This document shows, in pieces, positions 34,351 to 43,266 of a stretch of DNA of 52,627 nt. Origin of the DNA: an uncultured Akkermansia sp. (lineage in GTDB: Bacteria; Verrucomicrobiota; Verrucomicrobiia; Verrucomicrobiales; Akkermansiaceae); assembly GCA_947624205.1 (NCBI GenBank), contig CANQJI010000006.1, positions 1 to 52,627 on the forward strand, in the 5' to 3' direction. The notes below the pieces were generated by a model, which was not told the origin of the DNA, did no database searches, and saw only the letters and a program-made list of their open reading frames with translations. Both the position numbers and the translations under genes were made by a program. The number at the start of each line of letters is the position of its first letter. Position 1 is the stretch's first letter.

Positions 34351-35328
34351 TTAGTCGAGACAGATGCTCCATACTTGGTTGGAGCGTTTGCCGGGGCTTT
34401 GCTCGCCGTTCACGATGACAGCACGCCCGCACCATTCGGCGCAGGGGAGAACCGCCCGCGCTGCCGCTACTTCGCCTGCTTCGCGCCATTCGTCAGTCTC
34501 GAGGTTGTAGCAGAGGCTCGCTCTGTGGAAGCCGGGATGAGTTGCCGAGGCTGGTAAGCGTATCGTACCGTCATCCCCACCCAGTAGATAGATTTCACCG
34601 CCTAACACAGGTGCAGGAGTCGGCGCCGCAGCACAAAATCGAGGAAGATCAGCAAGGTGTTGCCACCCTTCATCGTTGCTGTACTGCCATGCTTCAGTGA
34701 GCATATCACGCTGCATGCGCCCGTCCTCGCCAGGTTTCAGCCCAATGCCGCCAAATACATAAAATCTCCCGTCGATAGCCGACATTTCATGCAGGAAGCG
34801 TCCACGACCTGGAAGGGGAGCTTGCTCGCACCAGCTATCGGTAGCGGCGGAATAGACAAAAAGACGATTCAGAGCATCCTGTTCGCCGGGAGCAAAGCTG
34901 CCGCCTAATACATACACGTCTTCCCCCACGAGTACCGCACTGTGACCGGTGAGAGGCATCGGCAAAGAGGCGAGCGGTTCGCAGGTTGCTTTGCCGTCGC
35001 GGCATGTCAGTAGATAACACTTTGCTGTAACTCCGTCAGCATTACACCCGCCGATGAGCATTACTCCCATGGGCAGGGAAATCGAAGCTCCGTAGCCGAG
35101 TGGTCCGGGGAGTGTTCCAACTTTTTCCCATTGTTCAGCTCCGGGACGCAAGGCAAATATTGCATCCGTCCATTCCTTTTTTCCTCCCTCCCAAAGAGGC
35201 TTTTCTGGAAAGTTGGCACCACCTGCCACCAGAAGCATTTCCCCATGCACTCCAGCATACGAACCTGCAAAACCTTCCGCATCCGGCAGGTCGGGCAGTC
35301 TTTCCCACTTAAGGTCATCCGTTCTCAT
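34351..35328 (-). CDS. Kelch-repeat protein without signal peptide (NanM-like)
   Basis: A 325-residue kelch propeller with the same signatures as its neighbour: LLVAGGANFPEKP near residue 35, GVMLIGGCNADG, VYVLGGSFAPG, FYVFGGIGLKPG, IYLLGGDDG. It starts directly in the first blade (MRTDDLKWERLPDLPDAEG) with no signal peptide, so it should act in the cytoplasm, unlike NanM. It is first in the sialic acid operon and sits behind its promoter. A cytoplasmic step on imported sialic acid, or a different sugar-acid reaction, is possible. It and the exported copy look like an old duplication. Confidence 0.78.
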   Translation of the reverse strand: MRTDDLKWERLPDLPDAEGFAGSYAGVHGEMLLVAGGANFPEKPLWEGGKKEWTDAIFALRPGAEQWEKVGTLPGPLGYGASISLPMGVMLIGGCNADGVTAKCYLLTCRDGKATCEPLASLPMPLTGHSAVLVGEDVYVLGGSFAPGEQDALNRLFVYSAATDSWCEQAPLPGRGRFLHEMSAIDGRFYVFGGIGLKPGEDGRMQRDMLTEAWQYSNDEGWQHLADLPRFCAAAPTPAPVLGGEIYLLGGDDGTIRLPASATHPGFHRASLCYNLETDEWREAGEVAAARAVLPCAEWCGRAVIVNGEQSPGKRSNQVWSICLD

Positions 35329-35339
35329 TGCGACGCCTC

Positions 35340-35368
35340 AGTCTGACAGAGAAGCTACACAATGTCAA
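35340..35368 (-). promoter_or_regulatory. Promoter of the sialic acid operon, predicted near-leaderless
   Basis: Minus strand TTGACA (35363-35368), 17-bp spacer, CAGACT (35340-35345). The -35 is perfect but the -10 is poor, which would fit a regulated promoter. The ATG at 35328 follows after 11 bases. Confidence 0.45.
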
Positions 35369-35534
35369 GAAAAAACACTTTAAATTTCTTTATTCTGATC
35401 CAGAAAATATGCGCTCATTTTAGCGGAATCCAGTACATGAATTAAATGCAGGTCTTTTTTTCTCCAGTGCATATTGGATACGTTTGTCTGTACTGCGGGG
35501 AGCAATTGTGTTCCCTGACGCGATTGCTTCGAGT

Positions 35535-35564
35535 TTGCTCTGTACTTTTTGAATGAGTTATGCT
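35535..35564 (+). promoter_or_regulatory. Possible promoter of the MATE gene
   Basis: TTGCTC (35535-35540), 18-bp spacer, TATGCT (35559-35564). The ATG at 35578 follows after 13 bases. Confidence 0.4.
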
Positions 35565-35577
35565 TTGATTGGCGCGC

Positions 35578-37074
35578 ATGAGCATCGGAGACGGACGAGA
35601 AGGGAAGATACGCGCCGCGTTGGCAAAAGGTCGGCTGGGAGGCAAACTTGCCGGACTCAGTCTGCCGCGGCAGATTATCACTATTGCCCTCTGGCCCTTG
35701 CTTGAGCAGGTGATGAGTTTTATTTGTTCTTCCACTTCTCTGATCCTTGCCACCGGCATGAGTGACGACGGAGTTGTGAAAGAACAACTCGCTTCCGGTA
35801 TCGGGGTGACAGGGTATGTGATGTGGCTTGGCTTTCTTATGCAGGGTGCGGTGGGGATGGGCGCCACGGCTATCGTGAGTCGCATGACTGGTGCTCGTCG
35901 ATTTGAGGAGGGAAATTTTGCGGCTAATCAGTCGGCTGTGTTAGGATTCATAGCGGGTTTACTTTCATCCGCGTTGATGTATATCACGGCGGAGTTTCTC
36001 GTGACAGAACTGCTGAATCTTTCGGATTTCGCGCGAGAAGTTGCCCTTCGTTTCATGTACACAGGTTGCTGGGTCGCGGTGTTTTCCGGGGTTGTTTTTG
36101 CAGTGAACGCTGCTTTGCGCGGCAGCGGCGATACGAAAACTCCGTTTTTTATCATGCTGGCGGTGGATGGATTGAACGTGGTCTTCAGTCTTATCTTCGT
36201 GTACGGATGCGGCATGTTTGTGGAAGGTTTGGCCTGGGGCATGGTGTTGGGTATGGCAGTGGCGAGCGTGATTTTAGTGTGGATATTAATACGTCACACT
36301 TTGCAGATGCGTCGCCGCATGAGAGGAGAGACGAATTCGCTGGATGCGTTTTGCGCCGCTCAGGGTGAGACATATGTGCCACCTCTTTTCCTGCGGTTGC
36401 GTGACATGAAACCAAGTTGGGGGATGATGACTCGCATCCTCAATATTGGTTTGCCTCAGGCGGTGGAGGTTGGTGGTATCTGGCTTATTCAAATTTATGT
36501 TCTGCACGTCATTTCCCGTCTGGGGGATGCTTCCGTGGGTGCGCACACTATCGCTATCCGCATCGAATCGCTCAGTTTTCTTCCGGGGTTTGCGATTGGG
36601 GTGGCAGGAGCGGCACTTGTGGGACAATACCTCGGTAGCGGTAGTGTGCGACTGGCGCATGAGACGGCTCGACGCTGTATGCATTACAGCGTGCTCTTCA
36701 TGGGTTTAATGGGAGTTGTTTTTTACCTCTTCCCTGAATACTTTGTGCGTATTTTTGCTTCAGATTCTCCGGGGCTTATGGCGGTAGCAGTGCCGGTGGT
36801 GCAGGTCTTTTTGCTTGCTGAACCGTTTTATGCGGCGATGCTAATGCTTAAAATGTGTTTGCGTGGAGCAGGGGATACCCGTCGCGTAACCTATGTTTCC
36901 TATGGATGCATGGGATTTTTCCGCGTAGGATGCTTGTTCCTTTGGAATTTTTTCTGGCCGGAGTCGCTCTCCCTTGTGGCTCTCTGGTGTCTCTTTGTGG
37001 TGGATATGGCGGTAGAGTATTTCATCCTCCAACGCATGCTCGATGGTTTAGTCTGGGCGCGCAAGCGAGTGTGA
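35578..37074 (+). CDS. MATE-family multidrug/metabolite exporter
   Basis: A 498-residue inner-membrane protein with 12 transmembrane segments in two similar halves. MATE features include the loop NAALRGSGDTKTPF near residue 180 and its C-terminal counterpart LKMCLRGAGDTRRV near residue 425. It should expel cationic compounds or metabolites using a sodium or proton gradient. The ATG at 35578 (MSIGDGREG) is preferred; a TTG at 35569 adds three residues. It is divergent from the sialic acid operon, with a 249-bp gap. Confidence 0.88.
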   Translation: MSIGDGREGKIRAALAKGRLGGKLAGLSLPRQIITIALWPLLEQVMSFICSSTSLILATGMSDDGVVKEQLASGIGVTGYVMWLGFLMQGAVGMGATAIVSRMTGARRFEEGNFAANQSAVLGFIAGLLSSALMYITAEFLVTELLNLSDFAREVALRFMYTGCWVAVFSGVVFAVNAALRGSGDTKTPFFIMLAVDGLNVVFSLIFVYGCGMFVEGLAWGMVLGMAVASVILVWILIRHTLQMRRRMRGETNSLDAFCAAQGETYVPPLFLRLRDMKPSWGMMTRILNIGLPQAVEVGGIWLIQIYVLHVISRLGDASVGAHTIAIRIESLSFLPGFAIGVAGAALVGQYLGSGSVRLAHETARRCMHYSVLFMGLMGVVFYLFPEYFVRIFASDSPGLMAVAVPVVQVFLLAEPFYAAMLMLKMCLRGAGDTRRVTYVSYGCMGFFRVGCLFLWNFFWPESLSLVALWCLFVVDMAVEYFILQRMLDGLVWARKRV

Positions 37075-37090
37075 TTTTTGCCCTGTGCTC

Positions 37091-37119
37091 TTGCCATACG
37101 TTGGGATGCGTGCTACAAT
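37091..37119 (+). promoter_or_regulatory. Promoter of tyrS, predicted leaderless
   Basis: TTGCCA (37091-37096), 17-bp spacer, TACAAT (37114-37119). Exactly 7 bases separate it from the ATG at 37127. Confidence 0.65.
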
Positions 37120-37126
37120 CCCCGCG

Positions 37127-38353
37127 ATGACCTTCTACGAAGAATTGCAGTGGCGCGGTCTGGTAAATCAGATCTCGGATGAGAAGTTGATTGATAAGCT
37201 TAATGCTGGTGGTCTTACATTTTACATCGGAACTGATCCGACCGGTGATAGTTTACACTTGGGACATTATTCGAGTTTCTTGATTACCAAACGACTACAA
37301 CGTGCCGGACATCACCCGCTCCTGCTTGTCGGACTCGCCACTGGTCTGGTGGGAGACCCGCGAGGTACAGTAGAGCGCGAGCTGCAACAACGGGAACTCG
37401 TAGTACGCAACTACGAGAGTTTGTGCGCCCAGGTGGAGCGCATTTTTGGGTTTGAAGTGGTGAATAATTATGATTGGATCTCCAAATTAAATGTTATCGA
37501 TTTTTTTCGCGATTACGGGAAATTCATCAATGTCGGCTACATGCTCACAAAGGATCACGTGCGGCGCCAGATGGAGACAGGCATTTCCTATGCGGAGTTT
37601 TCCTACATGCTGATTCAGGCGATTGATTTCAAATATCTGCATGAGACGCGAGGGGTGGATCTTCAGGTGGCTGGTAGCGATCAGTGGGGCAATATCACGA
37701 CCGGCATTGAACTCATCCGCAAGACAACAGGAGATGAGGTATTTGGTCTCACTATGCCCTTGGTGACAGACAGCCAGGGGAACAAATTCGGTAAGAGTGA
37801 GGGAAATGCACTGTGGTTGGATAAGGAGAAGACGTCGTCTTATGATCTCTACCAGTTTCTCATCAATGCTGAGGATTCAGAGGTGATATCCTACCTCAAG
37901 CGTCTCACTTTCCTCACGCCTGAGCAAATCATGCAGATTGAGTCTGAGCATTTGGCGCACCCCGAACAGCGACTTGCTCAGCAAACTCTTGCACGTGAGA
38001 TCATCACGGATTTGCATGGCTCCGAAGAATACGAGCGCGCTGTGCAGACCAGCAGAAAACTCTTCGCGGGTGATTATTCCGGAATGAATCTCAAGGAGGT
38101 TCAATCTGCCCTTCGTGGAGCGCCTCAAGTTCAATTACGAGAGGGAATGGCTCTCGCGGATGCATTGGTACAGACCGGTATTTGCTCCTCCAAGCGAGAG
38201 GCTCGCGAGTTTCTTGCCAATGGCGCTATTTCTCTCAATGGTACGGTGGTGAAGGACCCTGCCACGATCATCGGTAAGGCGCTGGCGGGTGGAGAGGCAT
38301 ACATCATCATCCGCCGTGGTAAGAAGAAATATTATCTCGGTCTCTTTGCATGA
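37127..38353 (+). CDS. tyrS: Tyrosine-tRNA ligase
   Basis: A 408-residue class I aminoacyl-tRNA synthetase. The HIGH-type motif is HLGHYSS near residue 45, and the KMSKS-type motif is KFGKSEGNALW near residue 224. A C-terminal S4 RNA-binding domain (about 335-395) is seen in REGMALADALVQTGICSSKREAREFL. The ATG at 37127 (MTFYEELQWR) fits family starts and the leaderless promoter; an open extension to 37085 would cover the promoter. Its stop overlaps the start of a small exported protein gene (ATGA). Confidence 0.95.
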   Translation: MTFYEELQWRGLVNQISDEKLIDKLNAGGLTFYIGTDPTGDSLHLGHYSSFLITKRLQRAGHHPLLLVGLATGLVGDPRGTVERELQQRELVVRNYESLCAQVERIFGFEVVNNYDWISKLNVIDFFRDYGKFINVGYMLTKDHVRRQMETGISYAEFSYMLIQAIDFKYLHETRGVDLQVAGSDQWGNITTGIELIRKTTGDEVFGLTMPLVTDSQGNKFGKSEGNALWLDKEKTSSYDLYQFLINAEDSEVISYLKRLTFLTPEQIMQIESEHLAHPEQRLAQQTLAREIITDLHGSEEYERAVQTSRKLFAGDYSGMNLKEVQSALRGAPQVQLREGMALADALVQTGICSSKREAREFLANGAISLNGTVVKDPATIIGKALAGGEAYIIIRRGKKKYYLGLFA

Positions 38354-39141
38354 TGCGTCTTTCAATCATTTTTTTGTTGATGTGCACTCTTCCGGTGGTG
38401 GCGGAATCTCCAACTCCGGATGTTGGGGAGGTCGTTGAGGCGCCGGCTTCATTGTCTGCTGCGCAGAAGGATGCTGTCAAGCGCGTGCTCTTGGCTCGAG
38501 CGGTACAGATTAAGGTAAATCGTCATCGTATTACACCGGAGGCGGCAGCCGCCAATGTTGCTCTTGCAAAGCAGTTAGGCGCTCCGGATGAGTTCGTGGG
38601 GGCTTTGATCCGGGAAATGGGGCATCCTCTGGCGGGACGTGCCGCTTACGATCATCGACAGCAAATGGAGGAAATGACGCAAGAATATGAAATCGACGCG
38701 TTACAGATTCGCCTTTTCGTCGAGGGTTTGCAGGTGGAACCGGGGAAAATTGCTGAGGTAATTGATTGGCTCCCCGTGCGAGATTTGTTTAATCTTGCTA
38801 CCTTGGAACAACTCAAACTTCTGCGTGGGGATACGCTACCGGGGAAACTCACGGAGCTGCAAGCTCTGTACGAAAAAATGCTGGAGGTTTACAACACGAT
38901 TAATTCACGGGAAACAGCAGATGCCGCTGCGCAGACACTTCTTTCCTGTCTGCCGGAACTTGATCGAACGGCTTCGATTCGCATGTTATTGCGCAGAATG
39001 GGGTCACATCGACTTCCCGGTTATGATGAGATTGTAGGAGATATTGCGCGTCGCCTTTCTTCTCGCCGTAGGGAGTTATTTGAATCTTCCTTCTATGCCT
39101 CGGTTCACATGGAGGCATTAGATGCTCTGCTGTGCTTCTGA
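38350..39141 (+). CDS. Hypothetical exported protein
   Basis: A 263-residue protein with a signal peptide (MMRLSIIFLLMCTLPVVAES). The mature part is predicted mostly alpha-helical, with heptad-like stretches (QQMEEMTQEYEIDALQIRLFVEGLQ; LTELQALYEKMLEVYNTI) and no cysteine cluster or enzyme motif apart from a late LLSC and a final LLCF. It should be periplasmic. Translation is coupled to tyrS by a 4-base overlap. I do not recognise the family; it may be specific to this lineage. Confidence 0.7.
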   Translation: MMRLSIIFLLMCTLPVVAESPTPDVGEVVEAPASLSAAQKDAVKRVLLARAVQIKVNRHRITPEAAAANVALAKQLGAPDEFVGALIREMGHPLAGRAAYDHRQQMEEMTQEYEIDALQIRLFVEGLQVEPGKIAEVIDWLPVRDLFNLATLEQLKLLRGDTLPGKLTELQALYEKMLEVYNTINSRETADAAAQTLLSCLPELDRTASIRMLLRRMGSHRLPGYDEIVGDIARRLSSRRRELFESSFYASVHMEALDALLCF

Positions 39142-39155
39142 AAGATTTCACGCGG

Positions 39156-39184
39156 TTGACAAGAGATAGGGGAGATGTTAGGAT
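39156..39184 (+). promoter_or_regulatory. Promoter of the U32 gene, predicted leaderless
   Basis: Consensus TTGACA (39156-39161), 17-bp spacer, TAGGAT (39179-39184). Six bases separate it from the ATG at 39191. Confidence 0.65.
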
Positions 39185-39190
39185 CACGGT

Positions 39191-41638
39191 ATGGCGCGCG
39201 ATGGACGACCTGAACTGTTGGCTCCGGCTGGAGATTGGGAATGTGCGCGCGCTGCTGTGGCAAATGGAGCGGATGCAGTTTATTTTGGGACGGATCATCT
39301 GAACGCGCGCATGAGGGCGCATAACTTTACCTGTGAGGATGTGTACGGGCTCATGGAGTTTCTGCACAGTCGCGGGGTGCGTGGGTACGTGACGATGAAC
39401 GTACTGATTTTCCCAAGAGAGATGCCAAAGGCTGTGGAGTATCTCCACCTGCTGGATGATGCCGGAGTGGATGGTGTGATTGTGCAAGATATGGGGCTCG
39501 CGGGGATCATTGCGCAGCAGAGACGTGCTGGTTCTCTGCGCATGGAGCTCCATATCTCCACCCAAATGAGTGTGTGTTGCCCGGAGGCTGTTCAACTGGT
39601 GGATCATCTGTACTTTCCGGAGCAGATTGTCCTGGCTCGAGAGTTGTCTTTGCAAGAAATCGCCGCGTGTGCAGAGGTTACTTCTGCTTGCATCGAGGTG
39701 TTTTGTCACGGCGCGCTGTGTGTCTCGTATTCCGGACAATGCCTTACCAGTGAGACGCTCGGTTGTCGTAGCGCGAATCGCGGTGAATGCGCCCAAGCTT
39801 GTCGGTTGCCTTATCGTTTGCGTGTGGATGGGAAATTGCTTGATCTTGGACCTCGTCGATTCCTCTTTTCACCGCAGGATTTGTGTACGCCGGAGCTTGT
39901 GGCTTCCATGCTGCGCGCAGGGGTTCGTAGTTTCAAGATTGAAGGACGCCTCAAGAGCTGGGAGTATGTAGCGGCGGTGACTAGAACTTACCGTCGCGCT
40001 TTGGATGCCGCGATGGCGGGTGAGGAATATACCTTGAGGAATGAGGAGCTTTACGCCCTTCGTATGACCTTCTCGCGCGGGTTTTCTGCCGGTTGGTTGC
40101 AGGGGACAGATCATCCTCGTCTTACACATGGCACTTTCTCGAAAAAACGCGGGGTGGCGGTAGGCAGAGTGGCTTGTCTCACAGGAGGATGCCTTACGCT
40201 TGCAGAGGAACCGAAAGTGCCGCTCGTTCCGGGAGATGGATTTGTAGTTGTTTCTCCGGAGTTTGAACCTGAGGGGGAAATGGAGTTTGGTGGTAGAATT
40301 TATAGGATTGATGGGAAACGAACACTGTATTTCAGGAGCAATTCAGGAATGGATGGAAATGGATCGTTTCTCGGCGGTATGCTTTATAAGTCCTCTGATC
40401 CTTCTCTCAGCAGGTACTTGCGGTCAACCTGCAAGTTGCGTGAGCTGCGACCGAAAGAGGGGAAAGAGACGCTGGATATGCGTTTCACCGTACAAATGGG
40501 GAAACCTGCTCAGTTGGAGGCCCGCGGAGTATGTGTTTTGAGTGAGGTGTTGCCGCAACCGGCGCTTCGCCATGAGTTGGACGAGGAGAATCTGCGAGTA
40601 CGTCTTTTCCGTTTAGGTGGCACTCCATTTGTCCCCGGCAAGTTGGAGTGTCGTGTGGAACCAGGTTTGATGCTGCCGATCGCCGAGCTTAACCGCATGC
40701 GCCGCGATCTCGTGAAAAAATTGACAGAGTTTGTTTCTGATTCTCGACGCGTTCATTTTCTGCCGACGTTGGCACAATTTGATCCTCCCAAACAGACTGC
40801 TGCCGTAGAGTTGAGCGCACTCTGCCGCACATTGGAGCAAGCGCATGCCGCTCTACAGTGCGGGGTTCGGCGCATATATCTTGATCCAGTTGATTTGCGT
40901 AAGCTATCACCGTGGACGTCAGAACTGCGCGCGTTGTTTCCATCCGCTCAATTTTGGGGAGTTACTTTGCGCGTGATGAAACCTCGGGAGAGCGGTTATT
41001 TCCGTTTCTTGCGTGAGATGCGACCGGACGGTATTCTTGTACGTAACCTTGGCGCCGCGCGGTATTGGCTTGGGAAGAGCGTACCTCTTGTTGGTGATTT
41101 TTCATTGAATATCGCAAATGCGGAGAGTGTGATGCTTTGGCGCGAGCTCGGAATGCTGGCTTGTACAGTGTCTTATGACTTGAATATGCACCAGATTCGA
41201 GATCTCTTGAAGAGTGGCTGCGGACCTCACCTGGAGCTTGTGCTGCACCAACATATTCCGATGTTCCATTGCGAGCATTGTGTGTTTTGCACCTTCCTGT
41301 CTCACGGGCACAATTTCAAGGATTGTGGGCAACCTTGCCGACATCATTCGGTGCGGGTAAGGGATCGTAAGGGAGCGGAGCACTACTTGGTTAGCGATGA
41401 GGGCTGTCGTAATACACTATTCAACGCCCGTGCTCAATCCGCTGCTCGGTGTGTGCCGGATGCTTTACGCTGTGGGCTCTCGCGACTGCGTGTGGAGTTC
41501 CTCCTCGAGGATGCTATTCAGGTACGTCGTATCATGGAAAGCTATAACAGTTTCCTAGAGAAAAAGATCGGCGTGGATTTATTGTTGCGCAAACTCGGTG
41601 TCATTGATCGCCCCGGTGTAACTGAGCCGGAACGCTAA
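39191..41638 (+). CDS. U32 peptidase-family protein (RlhA-like, with DUF3656-type C-terminus)
   Basis: An 815-residue protein. The N-terminal third is the U32 domain (LLAPAGDWECARAAVANGADAVYFG near residue 9; SVSYSGQCL-type segment near 180) with a cysteine set (CLTSETLGC, RGECAQACRLPY) expected to bind an iron-sulfur cluster. The remainder resembles DUF3656 and a second U32-like half with further cysteines (HCEHCVFCTFLS). Members such as RlhA and TrhP add hydroxyl groups to rRNA or tRNA using prephenate-derived chemistry and are not true peptidases. Hydroxylation of rRNA is the best guess. It is transcribed alone from a leaderless-type promoter. Confidence 0.85.
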   Translation: MARDGRPELLAPAGDWECARAAVANGADAVYFGTDHLNARMRAHNFTCEDVYGLMEFLHSRGVRGYVTMNVLIFPREMPKAVEYLHLLDDAGVDGVIVQDMGLAGIIAQQRRAGSLRMELHISTQMSVCCPEAVQLVDHLYFPEQIVLARELSLQEIAACAEVTSACIEVFCHGALCVSYSGQCLTSETLGCRSANRGECAQACRLPYRLRVDGKLLDLGPRRFLFSPQDLCTPELVASMLRAGVRSFKIEGRLKSWEYVAAVTRTYRRALDAAMAGEEYTLRNEELYALRMTFSRGFSAGWLQGTDHPRLTHGTFSKKRGVAVGRVACLTGGCLTLAEEPKVPLVPGDGFVVVSPEFEPEGEMEFGGRIYRIDGKRTLYFRSNSGMDGNGSFLGGMLYKSSDPSLSRYLRSTCKLRELRPKEGKETLDMRFTVQMGKPAQLEARGVCVLSEVLPQPALRHELDEENLRVRLFRLGGTPFVPGKLECRVEPGLMLPIAELNRMRRDLVKKLTEFVSDSRRVHFLPTLAQFDPPKQTAAVELSALCRTLEQAHAALQCGVRRIYLDPVDLRKLSPWTSELRALFPSAQFWGVTLRVMKPRESGYFRFLREMRPDGILVRNLGAARYWLGKSVPLVGDFSLNIANAESVMLWRELGMLACTVSYDLNMHQIRDLLKSGCGPHLELVLHQHIPMFHCEHCVFCTFLSHGHNFKDCGQPCRHHSVRVRDRKGAEHYLVSDEGCRNTLFNARAQSAARCVPDALRCGLSRLRVEFLLEDAIQVRRIMESYNSFLEKKIGVDLLLRKLGVIDRPGVTEPER

Positions 41639-41720
41639 GTTCGTACACACCGACACGCACACAAAGCACTCCCCAATAGAATAGAGAGCTTCCGGGAGGA
41701 CAGCGATAACCCTTTTCTGG

Positions 41721-42038
41721 TTAGAGCAGGGCTTTGAGATGCGCCACAATATTATCCTTGGAGGTAGCTCCCGTGATGGTATCCACTAGTTCACCGTTCT
41801 TAAAGAAGAGAAGGGTGGGAATAGAACGGATACCAAAGCGATTTGCCAGGGATACGTTGCCGTCCACGTCTACCTTGCCAACTTTGGCTACACCCGCCAT
41901 CTCCGTGGCGATCTGATCAATAATGGGAGAGATCATTTTGCAAGGACCGCACCATGTGGCCCAGAAATCCACCAAAACCGGAATGGATGAACCAACGACT
42001 TCCGTTTCAAAATTTGCCTCTGTAATGACTAGTGCCAT
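41721..42038 (-). CDS. trxA: Thioredoxin
   Basis: A 105-residue cytoplasmic thioredoxin of the standard length with the active site WATWCGPCKM near residue 31 and the cis-Pro loop IRSIPTLLFF near residue 75. It reduces protein disulfides as part of the NADPH-thioredoxin system. It lies 47 bases behind the proline-rich membrane protein on the same strand and has no clear promoter of its own, so it may share that transcript. The convergent U32 gene ends 82 bases away. Confidence 0.95.
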   Translation of the reverse strand: MALVITEANFETEVVGSSIPVLVDFWATWCGPCKMISPIIDQIATEMAGVAKVGKVDVDGNVSLANRFGIRSIPTLLFFKNGELVDTITGATSKDNIVAHLKALL

Positions 42039-42085
42039 AGCTGTATTTTTGGATGATGATGTGAAGTAAAAGGTTGAATGTATGT

Positions 42086-43000
42086 TTATTCTTCTTCGTC
42101 GTCAGAGTCTTCTTCGTCGGAGGACGACGAAGATCCTTCCTCTGCGTCAGAAGTTGTCTGTTCTTCAGGTTCATCCGCCGTAGCAAAATCCCCGGTAGAA
42201 TCAGCGCTTACTGTTGCCGGCTCCCCGAAGAGGTACCCAGAACTGCGTTTTGGAGTTTGATCCGTCGAGTAGACGGTGAAAAGAAGCCACGCAGCCATAA
42301 GCAAGGCGGCAATATTGACGCCAATGAAAGCAGGGGTCGCCGGCTTATTTTCCTCCTCATCATCTGCTGCGGTCGCCTGGCGCGAAAATCCCGCAGGCTT
42401 GGTGAATCCCGCAGGTTTTGGGGAGGTTGCCTTTTTCGCACCACCGGGAGCGGCTGGTTTGCCGATCGGTGCGGTGGCAGTGGGCATAGAGATGGTGGAA
42501 GAGGCTTTAGGTGTGCCGGGCTTGCCCGCCTTCAGAGGAGATGCTCCTCCGGCAGTCGGTGCCGCAGGTTTAAGTCCCGGCGTTGCCGGTCTAGGAACAG
42601 CGGGACGAGCCAAAGGAACCGTAGCGGTAGGCGTTGCCGGCGCTGCCGGACGAAGCGGTATCCCCGGCACGACAGGTGCTTGGGGAGCAACACCGGGGAA
42701 AACAGGAACCCTCGGAGGAGACATAACCGGTGCTCCGGGCACGACCGGAGGTGGGAAAACAGGGGAAACCCCGGGAGGAGGAACAGGTACACCGGGACGT
42801 GGAGGCATGGGCACAGAGCCAGGTGCCATTGGTGCCGAAACAGGAGCCGACGGAGGTGTCACCCGAGGAATTGTTGCTCCGGGAGGAACAGGCACACCGG
42901 GAGCAGCTGGTGGAATTGGCATCCCCGGCGCGGGCGGCGGCACTGGCATGCCGGGCGCTGGAGGTGGTACGGGACGAGTTGGTGCCGGGGGAATATTCAT
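42086..43000 (-). CDS. Proline-rich single-pass membrane protein with acidic tail
   Basis: A 304-residue low-complexity protein. Residues 1-130 are mostly Pro, Gly, Val and Ala in units such as APGMPVPPPAPG. Residues 130-215 are Ala, Pro, Lys and Thr-rich and basic. One transmembrane helix follows (about residues 226-244, FIGVNIAALLMAAWLLFTV), then a strongly acidic tail (SDAEEGSSSSSDEEDSDDEEE). There is no signal peptide, so the proline-rich arm should be cytoplasmic and the acidic tail periplasmic. The long glycine-rich frames on the opposite strand are shadows of the CCN-rich codons. No family is recognised; a flexible linker or scaffold role is a guess. Confidence 0.75.
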   Translation of the reverse strand: MNIPPAPTRPVPPPAPGMPVPPPAPGMPIPPAAPGVPVPPGATIPRVTPPSAPVSAPMAPGSVPMPPRPGVPVPPPGVSPVFPPPVVPGAPVMSPPRVPVFPGVAPQAPVVPGIPLRPAAPATPTATVPLARPAVPRPATPGLKPAAPTAGGASPLKAGKPGTPKASSTISMPTATAPIGKPAAPGGAKKATSPKPAGFTKPAGFSRQATAADDEEENKPATPAFIGVNIAALLMAAWLLFTVYSTDQTPKRSSGYLFGEPATVSADSTGDFATADEPEEQTTSDAEEGSSSSSDEEDSDDEEE

Positions 43001-43040
43001 GGTAGTCGTAAAAAGTTTGACCCTCCTAGGGGTTCCCTCC

Positions 43041-43069
43041 TATATTGCACATTTTTGGAGCCAAAGCAA
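43041..43069 (-). promoter_or_regulatory. Promoter of the proline-rich protein gene
   Basis: Minus strand TTGCTT (43064-43069), 17-bp spacer, AATATA (43041-43046). It leaves a leader of about 35 bases that contains two AGGAGGG runs, too far from the ATG at 43000 to be ordinary ribosome sites. The rest of the gap 43001-43266 shows nothing. Confidence 0.45.
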
Positions 43070-43266
43070 GCGGAAAACGTATCGGATGCAATATTTTTTG
43101 GTCATCAGCTCCTAAAATTATTCGGACAATCTGCTGCTCCCCCTGTCAAGTGCCGGCTTTTATCGGGAAACAATAGATCCAAATTTGCACGTGCATACAG
43201 TCATGCTCGAAATGCGCACCTCCTCTCTGGACAGACGAGGAGTGACTTGGTTCCCAATGCCGATTA

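Noticed and set aside
38900..39796. 298-codon minus-strand frame
   Set aside because: Antisense to the tyrS-linked hypothetical protein and the U32 gene; it also covers the U32 promoter.
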